Source: Pseudomonas sp. HN11 (lineage in GTDB: Bacteria; Pseudomonadota; Gammaproteobacteria; Pseudomonadales; Pseudomonadaceae). From it: a stretch of 64,000 nt of DNA. Positions 18,026-23,743 of the stretch are shown here, one piece after another. The notes under the pieces are model-generated. The model saw nothing but the letters and a program-made list of their open reading frames with translations, ran no database searches and was not told the origin of the DNA. Each line of letters begins with the position of its first letter. The stretch's first letter is position 1. The stretch covers positions 1,251,001 to 1,315,000 of the forward strand of contig NZ_CP089985.1 of the NCBI RefSeq assembly GCF_021390155.1, in the 5' to 3' direction. The position numbers and the translations under genes were made by a program.

Positions 18026-18397
18026 CTATTTTGCCCTGCGGCCACTGGCGGGGAACAAGCCTCGGATGACCCCGAGGAAAGCGGCAAACAAGTTGATTGA
18101 GGTTGCGGTGGTGATAGCGATCAATACGTTGTCGGAAAAGGGGGCTTTGCCAGAGTAGTATGTTGACCACCCATTCCACACAAGCAAAACCGCCCAAAAG
18201 ATCACGCCGCAGGCCGCAAACCAGAAAGCACGCCCCGCATACTTCTTGCGCAACTGCCTTTCAGCCTTCTGATCTTTCAGGTTCTGGTTTCTTTCATCGT
18301 CAGCGCCAACTGCCTGCTCGCCCCCAGGTTGGGAGTCCTGGTCGGGCCCGGATGCGGGGGGAAGGGTCAGTTCCAGGTTGTCGAGTTCCTCACTCAC
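18026..18397 (-). CDS. small two-helix membrane protein, candidate toxin partner of the Panacea protein
   Basis: About 123 aa from GTG 18397; the frame is open to 18445. The N-terminal 55 residues are polar and probably disordered, followed by a charged stretch (DQKAERQLRKKYAG). Two hydrophobic helices follow: AFWFAACGVIFWAVLLVW, and NVLIAITTATSINLFAAFLG ending in GLFPASGRRAK. The GTG lies 3 bp before the stop codon of the Panacea gene in another frame, so the two are tightly coupled. Membrane-acting toxins are among those neutralised by Panacea antitoxins, which makes this a plausible toxin (inference). The protein itself has no function I recognise. Confidence 0.6.
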   Translation of the reverse strand: MSEELDNLELTLPPASGPDQDSQPGGEQAVGADDERNQNLKDQKAERQLRKKYAGRAFWFAACGVIFWAVLLVWNGWSTYYSGKAPFSDNVLIAITTATSINLFAAFLGVIRGLFPASGRRAK

Positions 18398-18878
18398 GGT
18401 TGCGGCTCTTTGGGTGAATGAGCTCTGCCATTTCCTTCCAGTCAATGGCGGAACCGTCCGCGCCCCTCAGTGCCCAGGCGGTACCTTCCTCGTGGGAAAG
18501 ATTGGACAGTTGGGTGCCCGACCACTTGCCGTACTTATTGATAATGCGGTCAATCAAGCGATGGGCGTAGGTATCGCTTTCAGGAATTCTCGGGGTTACG
18601 AAGACGATGTCCTCGACGTCGGGCTTAAGGTTACTGAGCAGCGATGTCACAGGGCGGCTGCCGTAGGATTTCAACTCATGATAGAGCGATGGAATGACCG
18701 GGCCGTATTGCCAGCGGGCAAAGTGGTCATCCATAAGGGGGAGTTCCCTTTCACGCAGATGCCAGGACTGGGTATAGAACAGCAGCTTTTGAAGCTTCAT
18801 TGGCGTCAAGCCTGAAAGCTTGCCTTCTTTTGCGCGTTCAATGAAGGCGTTAGCAACAGCTAGCGCTGAATAAGCCAT
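18390..18878 (-). CDS. Panacea-domain (SocA/DUF4065-like) protein, candidate antitoxin
   Basis: 162 aa. Characteristic segments are LTPMKLQKLLFYTQSW near residue 25, FARWQYGPVIPSLYHELKSY near 55 and LSNLSHEEGTAWAL near 127. The family includes phage GepA, Caulobacter SocA and PanA, which neutralise very different toxins encoded next to them. ATG 18878 has GGAGG 6 bp upstream. It overlaps the downstream membrane-protein gene. It is divergent from the PrtR-type repressor across a 267-bp region with a LexA-like box. Confidence 0.85.
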   Translation of the reverse strand: MAYSALAVANAFIERAKEGKLSGLTPMKLQKLLFYTQSWHLRERELPLMDDHFARWQYGPVIPSLYHELKSYGSRPVTSLLSNLKPDVEDIVFVTPRIPESDTYAHRLIDRIINKYGKWSGTQLSNLSHEEGTAWALRGADGSAIDWKEMAELIHPKSRNRE

Positions 18879-19032
18879 GAGCACCTCCGCAATGGCAGGC
18901 TACGTTGTTATAGAGTTTCATATATAGGCTCGGGATTGTCGACAAGCAATGGCGTCCGCTGACGGGCGCCGCGTTGTTTCCCAGCCTGGGTCGAAAACTT
19001 GGATCAAGCGTGGCGGATAATAGTGGGCGGTT

Positions 19033-19052
19033 TACTGTTTGCATAGACAGTA
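19033..19052. promoter_or_regulatory. LexA (SOS) box in the divergent region
   Basis: The core CTG-TTTGCATAGA-CAG (19035-19050) is flanked by TA on both sides, fitting the consensus TACTGTATATATATACAGTA at both half-sites. It lies between the Panacea gene and the prtR-type gene. A TATTAT sequence on the minus strand (plus 19017-19022) is a possible -10 for the Panacea gene, so the box may control that operon, the repressor gene, or both. Confidence 0.7.
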
Positions 19053-19095
19053 TTGTGTAACGGGCTTCAGTGAAATATTGATAAATGCATAGGTT

Positions 19096-19109
19096 ATGCA
19101 AATTAGCAT
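19096..19109. promoter_or_regulatory. repressor operator O0, upstream of the prtR-type gene
   Basis: ATGCA-AATT-AGCAT, one base away from the ATGCA-N4-TGCAT pattern repeated three times downstream of the repressor gene. Its position 37 bp before ATG 19146 suggests autoregulation. Confidence 0.55.
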
Positions 19110-19145
19110 TTGCCAACGCAAAAATCTCCCGCCATTATCTCTGAT

Positions 19146-19880
19146 ATGCAAAAACGCAATGTATCTATCGTCTTACGCGAACTGCTGGATCGCGACCGGA
19201 TCTCCCCCACGGAGCTGCACCGGCGTACCGGCGTGCCTCAATCCACGCTGTCCCGGATCCTCAGCGGCAAGATCGTTGATCCGTCGGATAAACATATTTC
19301 ACGCATCGCAGAGTATTTTCGCGTGAGCACCGACCAACTGCGCGGGCGCGTAGCGGTGGGCGCTTCGCGGGAGGAGAGGCGCGACCCGATGCATTCGGAA
19401 CTCAAGGACATAAGCCTGTGGGACGATGACACCCCCGTGAATGACGACGAGGTGTCGATCCCCTTTCTGCGAGAGGTTGAATTGGCTGCTGGATCAGGAA
19501 GATTCGTCATCGAGGAAAGCGAGAAAGCCAGCCTGCGATTCGGTAAGCGCAGCCTGCGGCATAATGGTGTGCAGTTTGACCAGGCCAAGTGCGTGACGGT
19601 GCGTGGCAACAGTATGTTGCCGGTACTGCGCGACGGCGCGACGGTTGGGGTGAATGCGGGCAAGAGTGGCATTGGTGACATCGTCGATGGTGACTTGTAT
19701 GCCATCAATCACAACGGCCAATTGCGGGTGAAACAACTCTATCGCCTGCCTTCCGGGATTCGCCTGCGCAGCTTCAATCGCGATGAGCACCCGGATGAGG
19801 ACTACAGTTTCCAGGACATCCAGGATGAGCAGATCAGCATCCTCGGTCATGTGTTTTGGTGGGGTATGTACGCTCGTTAA
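19146..19880 (+). CDS. prtR: PrtR-type phage repressor (HTH plus S24 self-cleaving domain)
   Basis: 244 aa from ATG 19146 (MQKRNVSIV). An N-terminal helix-turn-helix (SPTELHRRTGVPQSTLSRILSG) is followed by a LexA/CI-like S24 peptidase domain: Ala-Gly cleavage site in ELAAGSG, catalytic Ser in VRGNSMLPVLRDG, catalytic Lys in LRVKQLYRL. In Pseudomonas tailocin loci such repressors are cleaved after DNA damage through RecA, releasing bacteriocin genes. A terminator follows directly, then three operator-like palindromes and a promoter pointing to the lysis genes. No prtN activator gene is present here. Confidence 0.88.
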   Translation: MQKRNVSIVLRELLDRDRISPTELHRRTGVPQSTLSRILSGKIVDPSDKHISRIAEYFRVSTDQLRGRVAVGASREERRDPMHSELKDISLWDDDTPVNDDEVSIPFLREVELAAGSGRFVIEESEKASLRFGKRSLRHNGVQFDQAKCVTVRGNSMLPVLRDGATVGVNAGKSGIGDIVDGDLYAINHNGQLRVKQLYRLPSGIRLRSFNRDEHPDEDYSFQDIQDEQISILGHVFWWGMYAR

Positions 19881-19896
19881 CCTTCTTCTGTAAGAC

Positions 19897-19924
19897 AAAG
19901 CCCGCCAACGAGCGGGCTTTTTTT
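19897..19924 (+). terminator. rho-independent terminator of the repressor gene
   Basis: Stem AAAGCCCGC (19897-19905) / GCGGGCTTT (19912-19920), 6-nt loop, T run 19918-19924. Confidence 0.92.
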
Positions 19925-19966
19925 CGCCTGTGAAAACCCACCAAACCCTTTGCCTGTAAGGTTGGG

Positions 19967-19980
19967 ATGCATCCATGCAT
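19967..19980. promoter_or_regulatory. repressor operator O1
   Basis: Perfect palindrome ATGCA-TCCA-TGCAT. First of three copies within 68 bp; the centre-to-centre distance to the next is 31 bp, close to three helical turns. Confidence 0.65.
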
Positions 19981-19997
19981 TGTCAAAGTAAAAATAA

Positions 19998-20011
19998 ATG
20001 CATTTGTGCAT
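19998..20011. promoter_or_regulatory. repressor operator O2
   Basis: Perfect half-sites ATGCA-TTTG-TGCAT. It ends on the first base of the -35 box at 20011. The centre lies 23 bp from O3. Confidence 0.65.
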
Positions 20012-20039
20012 TGACTGTATATGCATACATGCATATTCT
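20011..20039 (+). promoter_or_regulatory. predicted sigma70 promoter of the post-repressor transcript
   Basis: TTGACT (20011-20016), 17-bp spacer, TATTCT (20034-20039). Predicted start near 20046. O2 abuts the -35 and O3 fills the spacer, so the promoter should be off while the PrtR-type repressor is intact and fire after RecA-stimulated cleavage. Confidence 0.65.
20021..20034. promoter_or_regulatory. repressor operator O3, inside the promoter spacer
   Basis: Perfect palindrome ATGCA-TACA-TGCAT lying between the -35 and -10 boxes of the promoter at 20011-20039, an ideal position for repression. Confidence 0.68.
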
Positions 20040-20045
20040 TCATCT

Positions 20046-20404
20046 CAAGCCAGCCAACAAAGGTCTGGTGGAGGCGGCAAGGATGCTGCCAGGAAGACAA
20101 GGAAGGCACGCAACACCGGCAAGGACGCCATCCGAGCGATGGCAAGGACGCCAGCAACACCGGCAAGGATGCCGACGCTCTTTAGTTACACCGCTTTACA
20201 AGAACAGGCAGCGATGAACCGGCCTTAACGGTTCAGAGGGTTGGCAACTGACCCGGGTGTGCAGCGTAAAGCACCAGAAGCAGTTATCCGGCAGACAGGG
20301 ATCGTGGTCGGAAAAACATCGAGGAAAGATCCGTACCGCGCCAGTAGCGCCGAAGGATCGGATATGGACCGTATTACTGAAAAGCCCGGGTAACCGGGCT
20401 TTTT
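20046..20404 (+). ncRNA. candidate RsmA/RsmE-binding RNA between repressor and lysis genes
   Basis: About 360 nt between a good promoter and a good terminator, with no convincing gene. Four short hairpins carry the CsrA/RsmA recognition sequence: GGCAAGGATGCTGCC (20076-20090), GGCAAGGACGCC (20118-20129), GGCAAGGACGCC (20141-20152) and GGCAAGGATGCC (20162-20173). Three have a GGC/GCC stem and an AAGGAC or AAGGAT hexaloop, which fits the CARGGAUG core selected by CsrA. More GGA motifs follow (20091-20093, 20101-20103, 20305-20380). The copies fall in different reading frames, arguing against a protein repeat. It could be a sponge for RsmA-type proteins, or a leader they regulate. Confidence 0.5.
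20381..20404 (+). terminator. rho-independent terminator before the holin gene
   Basis: Stem AAAGCCCGG (20381-20389) / CCGGGCTTT (20394-20402) with a GTAA loop and T run to 20404. It separates the 20046 transcript from the lysis genes, so either the RNA is free-standing or read-through is regulated. Confidence 0.88.
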
Positions 20405-20476
20405 GGAATGCCTACCTACACATGGATTTACCAAGAGCCGGCCCTGTGCCGGTAGTGCTCAGCCAGGAGGCGTGAC

Positions 20477-20821
20477 ATGACAAACGAGCAGCAAGCGTTA
20501 GCGGAAATGCCTATCTGGCTGGTGATCGTACTAGCCCTGATTGGCGGGGTGTCCGGCGAAATGTGGCGCGCCGACAAAGAGGGCGCCCGCGGTTGGTCGC
20601 TGGTCCGGCGCCTGGCCCTGCGGTCCGGGGCGTGCATGGTCTGCGGGGTCTCGGCCTTGATGCTGTGCTACGCCGCCGGCATGTCGATCTGGACAGCCGG
20701 CGCCATTGGCTGCCTGACCGCCATGGCCGGTGCGGACGTGGCCATCGGCCTTTATGAACGCTGGGCGGCCAAGCGCATCGGGGTCAACCAGGCCTCGAAC
20801 TCCCGCCCGGATCAGCAGTAA
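20477..20821 (+). CDS. phage/tailocin holin
   Basis: 114 aa. It starts MTNEQQALAEMPIWLVIVLALIGG, strongly like the holin of the Pseudomonas R/F-pyocin lysis cassette. Hydrophobic segments are at about 13-28, 52-68 and 72-90, with a charged C-terminus. GGAGG lies 7 bp before ATG 20477. Holins make the inner-membrane holes that let endolysin reach the wall. First gene after the terminator at 20404. Confidence 0.85.
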   Translation: MTNEQQALAEMPIWLVIVLALIGGVSGEMWRADKEGARGWSLVRRLALRSGACMVCGVSALMLCYAAGMSIWTAGAIGCLTAMAGADVAIGLYERWAAKRIGVNQASNSRPDQQ

Positions 20822-20842
20822 CCGCTGCAAGGATGCAAGCAG

Positions 20843-21400
20843 ATGACACTTCTCGAAAAACCGTCCCAACTGCCTAGGGTGATTGGGGACGCGCTGAAGC
20901 GCGCGTTCCCACAACTACGGGTCGGTAATCACCATGACTTCTCCGACACGGGCGACAAAACCGGCATTTTGATCAGCGTGGAGCGCAATGGCCCGGGCGT
21001 TCGCTCCCTTGCCGGGCGCAAGGCGCATGTCTTGTCGGTTTCACTCAAGGCCACGGTCGTCAGTGGCTCGACGCCCTTTGACGCCTGCGACCTGGCCAGC
21101 CGACTGATGGATTTGGCCCTGGATAACCGCTGGGGCTTGCCGCCCGAGCAATGCGACTTGCCCACTGCGATTGTCGCGGCCCCTTCCGTGCTCAGCAGTG
21201 CGGAAACGGACTATGACACTTGGATTGTTTCCTTCACCCAGAACTTCTACCTCGGACTGTCTCTGCTCAAAGATCCCGCAGGCATGCCGCCGTCTACGGA
21301 CCTGTGTGTAGGTGGGTGTGAGAGGGCGGCGAATGTAACGCCGCTTCCTACTCAATCACACGGAAAAGGTGGTTCAGTAAAAGGAATTTGCAGATGTTGA
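20843..21400 (+). CDS. phage tail-terminator-like protein with unusual C-terminus
   Basis: 185 aa. The body has the style of small tail-completion proteins that precede sheath genes in Mu-like tails and tailocins (LPRVIGDALKRAFPQLRVG near the start, STPFDACDLASRLMDLA in the middle, DYDTWIVSFTQNFYLGLSLL near residue 132). From about residue 151 onward the sequence is Cys-rich and low in structure (CVGGCERAANVTPLP, GSVKGICRC) and may be a joined-on tail left by a deletion. It overlaps the next gene by 7 nt. No sheath or tube gene follows, so its original job is probably lost. Confidence 0.6.
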   Translation: MTLLEKPSQLPRVIGDALKRAFPQLRVGNHHDFSDTGDKTGILISVERNGPGVRSLAGRKAHVLSVSLKATVVSGSTPFDACDLASRLMDLALDNRWGLPPEQCDLPTAIVAAPSVLSSAETDYDTWIVSFTQNFYLGLSLLKDPAGMPPSTDLCVGGCERAANVTPLPTQSHGKGGSVKGICRC

Positions 21401-21552
21401 AAGAATTCAGATGCGGTAACTGCAACCGACTTCTCGCCCGCACGGGTGGGTTTACAGAGCTCCAGATCAAATGTTCCCGATGTGGGACGCTGAATCATGT
21501 GAAGGCCGCGAGCCTCGAGCAATCGCCGATGAGCGCCATACGCCCAATATAG
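21394..21552 (+). CDS. com: Com-like zinc-finger translational regulator
   Basis: 52 aa. Zn-ribbon with FRCGNCNRLLA and IKCSRCGTLNHVKA, the pattern of phage Mu Com and its prophage relatives. Mu Com binds the mom mRNA and opens its start site. ATG 21394 overlaps the end of the preceding gene; AAGGA lies about 9 bp upstream. Relatives usually sit next to a DNA-modification (mom or adenine methylase) gene. Here the next gene is a propeller-like protein instead, so the target is unclear. Confidence 0.72.
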   Translation: MLKEFRCGNCNRLLARTGGFTELQIKCSRCGTLNHVKAASLEQSPMSAIRPI

Positions 21553-21590
21553 AGGCCTGAACTTAAATCAGCTAAGTAACGGAGTTTAAA

Positions 21591-22553
21591 ATGGAAAACG
21601 CAAATTCGGCGTCTCAAACCTTGCAAGATCTTTGGACCCAAGTGCAACCGGTGGATAACACCGGCATGCTTAGGCGCGTGGTTTTTGGGGATGGCAAGTT
21701 TTATGCGGCTGGTGGCAACGGTCTTCCCACAACCACTCAGCTTGTCAGCGGAGGCGCGACTGGTACAGCGTGGACCACGCTTAAGGACGTCGTCACCTCT
21801 GATAGCGGAAAGGTCCTCAACGATCTGTACTGGAACGGTCTTGGGACACAGCTTCAAGCCCTTTCTCAATCCGGCAATGTGGTCTACGGCAGCACAGCAC
21901 GCCCTGAAAGGGCTTGGACAAACATTACGGCAACTGTTCGCGTGTCCGGAGACTTGCAAGGCATTGTGTATTATCAGCCAATTTCCGGCAGCGACGCGAC
22001 CTGGATACTGGTTGGGTCTAACGGTAAAGTCTTTTCCCGTTATGGCGATTGGTCAGGCCAGGTGGAGCGCACTACGACCTTCACTTCTGGCGAGACTGTG
22101 CACTGCGTCAACGTCATTGGCGTTTTTGTGTTGGTTGCGGGATCGAATGGGAAGCTGCTTAGCGCTGTGAAGATGGCGACGGGTGATTCGCAATCATTCT
22201 CGACCAGAACCAGCACCTTCGGCACTAGCACCATCCTTTCCATGAAGCTTTGCAACGGGAAAATGTTTATCGTTGGTGCGGATGGCAAGATGGCATATTC
22301 ACCCGATGGGCTTAACTGGACTGCTGTTGCAGATACCAGTTTCGGTGGAACCATCATCCGCGACATTGCTTACGGTAATGGCAAGTATGTAGCTGTCGGC
22401 GACGGCGGCAAGACAGCCGTTTCCGAGGATGGGATCGGCTGGGTTCAGCAAGCCAACACTTTCGCAGGAACCGATATCCGGAGCGTCGCCTACGGCAATG
22501 GCAATTTTGTAGCTGTTGGTGCAGGTGGCAAGATTGCTTACTGGACTCCATGA
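21591..22553 (+). CDS. Asp-box/beta-propeller-like phage-associated protein
   Basis: 320 aa, no signal peptide seen. A repeat of roughly 40-50 residues recurs, clearest at the C-terminus: YGNGKYVAVGDGGKTAVSED followed by GIGW, then YGNGNFVAVGAGGKIAYW. Earlier degenerate copies are FGDGKFYAAGGN, NGKMFIVGADGKMAYS with PDGLNW, and GSNGKVFSRYGDW. The S-x-D-G-x-x-W element resembles Asp-box/BNR repeats of six-bladed propellers. Base composition looks lower in GC than the core genes. Position after com and before a terminator suggests phage cargo or a receptor-binding protein. Function unknown. Confidence 0.6.
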   Translation: MENANSASQTLQDLWTQVQPVDNTGMLRRVVFGDGKFYAAGGNGLPTTTQLVSGGATGTAWTTLKDVVTSDSGKVLNDLYWNGLGTQLQALSQSGNVVYGSTARPERAWTNITATVRVSGDLQGIVYYQPISGSDATWILVGSNGKVFSRYGDWSGQVERTTTFTSGETVHCVNVIGVFVLVAGSNGKLLSAVKMATGDSQSFSTRTSTFGTSTILSMKLCNGKMFIVGADGKMAYSPDGLNWTAVADTSFGGTIIRDIAYGNGKYVAVGDGGKTAVSEDGIGWVQQANTFAGTDIRSVAYGNGNFVAVGAGGKIAYWTP

Positions 22554-22576
22554 TCTTCTACCTCTCTGCGTAATAG

Positions 22577-22602
22577 AGCCCAGCCGTCGCGCTGGGCTTT
22601 TT
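22577..22602 (+). terminator. rho-independent terminator after the propeller-like gene
   Basis: Perfect 8-bp stem AGCCCAGC (22577-22584) / GCTGGGCT (22591-22598), 6-nt loop, five T. Confidence 0.9.
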
Positions 22603-22941
22603 CATTTCTGATTCAGGCTCGCCACAGCCAGGGTGGCCCTTCGGGGGATGCCTGGACGCTGATAAGCCGGTAGTGCAGCGCTACGGAAAAAAACCGGCAG
22701 CCCGTGCGCTCTGTTCACACCAGACTTCCAGAGTGGCGCGAGACTGTATTGGCGAGATCGATGCATTGGGGCGTCGACGCTGGGCTGATCTTTGGCTGAC
22801 TGCGGGAAAGACCACGCACCTGTTCAGGGCCTCGACATGATCGGGGCCTTTTCGTTTTCGGCTCCACCACACCCATTGCTCCGAGCTGGGAGTGCTGCTG
22901 GGGCCGTTCCAATTCAAGTCATGCTCCACGGAGTCGAGCGC
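22603..22941 (+). other. gene-free stretch within the phage locus
   Basis: About 340 bp with no gene I can support. It contains a second hairpin, GGCCTCGA (22828-22835) / TCGGGGCC (22841-22848), followed by four T, a plausible weak terminator. Frames translate to short unrelated pieces, as expected for decayed phage sequence. Confidence 0.45.
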
Positions 22942-23163
22942 ATGGAGTATTTACAGCGCCTGCTCGACAAGATCGACAGGTTCGAATTGTTGATTGCGGG
23001 CCTCGTTGGGGCGGTGATCGCCAGTTGGTGGCACAAGGACGACCTGGCGAATTGGCGTACCTGGGTGATCTTCTTAATCACTGGGGGCGCGAGTTCGTTG
23101 CACCTGGCTGGAATGGTCAGTGCCTATCGCAGTTCCAACACGGACGTTGGTTTGTCTACCTAG
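22942..23163 (+). CDS. second small holin-like protein, probably truncated
   Basis: 73 aa from ATG 22942 (CGGAG 8 bp upstream). N-terminus MEYLQRLLDKIDRFELLIAG, then two hydrophobic stretches (LLIAGLVGAVIASWW and WVIFLITGGASSLHLAGMVS), like the small membrane proteins next to tailocin endolysins. It stops at VGLST with a TAG. The bases after the stop continue GG-GGC-TTT, resembling the glycine-rich segment expected next in such proteins, so a small deletion may have introduced the stop. The idea rests on remembered relatives. Confidence 0.5.
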   Translation: MEYLQRLLDKIDRFELLIAGLVGAVIASWWHKDDLANWRTWVIFLITGGASSLHLAGMVSAYRSSNTDVGLST

Positions 23164-23182
23164 GGGGGCTTTCAAGGTGACT

Positions 23183-23743
23183 GTGGTGTTGATAACGCAG
23201 CCTCAATTGATTCAAATCATGCCAGGCGCTCGCCGTATGGCGGGCCTTTTTTCAACCGCGCTGAATGCGACTTTTGTTCGGTACGAAATCAACAGCGTAC
23301 TGCGCGCTGCTGCTTTTCTCGCGCAGATCGGTCACGAGTCCGGCGAACTGCGCTACGTGCGCGAACTCGGCAGCGATACTTATTTGAGCAAGTACGACAC
23401 CGGCACCCTGGCCGCACGCCTGGGCAACACCCCTGAAGCGGACGGCGACGGCCAGAAGTACAGGGGCCGGGGGCTGATCCAGATCACCGGTCGCCGCAAC
23501 TACCTGGCCTGCAGCGAGGCGCTGTTCGGTGATGATCGCTTGCTGCGACAACCCGAATTACTGGAGCAACCGCAATGGGCTTGTGAATCCGCCGCCTGGT
23601 TCTGGCAAAGCAATGGCTTGAATGAACTCGCCGACAAGGACCAGTTCACCACCATCACCCGGCGTATCAACGGCGGGCTCAATGGCCTGGAGGACCGTTT
23701 GCAGTTGTGGGCGCGGGCCAAGGCGGTGCTATGCGTTTCCTAG
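23183..23743 (+). CDS. endolysin of the GH19/chitinase-like lysozyme type
   Basis: About 186 aa from GTG 23183 (AAGG upstream); GTG 23177 or 23186 are possible. Visible: AAFLAQIGHESGEL with the catalytic Glu, the substrate-groove segment YRGRGLIQITGRRNY, and a C-terminal ITRRINGG motif. It degrades peptidoglycan once the holin opens the membrane. It overlaps the Rz gene by 13 nt. Confidence 0.88.
   Translation: MVLITQPQLIQIMPGARRMAGLFSTALNATFVRYEINSVLRAAAFLAQIGHESGELRYVRELGSDTYLSKYDTGTLAARLGNTPEADGDGQKYRGRGLIQITGRRNYLACSEALFGDDRLLRQPELLEQPQWACESAAWFWQSNGLNELADKDQFTTITRRINGGLNGLEDRLQLWARAKAVLCVS

Noticed and set aside
19975..20228. Open frames of about 76-80 codons in the post-repressor leader
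   Set aside because: Repeats fall in different frames, starts overlap the operators and promoter, no ribosome site is seen, and the translations are low-complexity Arg/Ala/Lys text. RNA function fits better.
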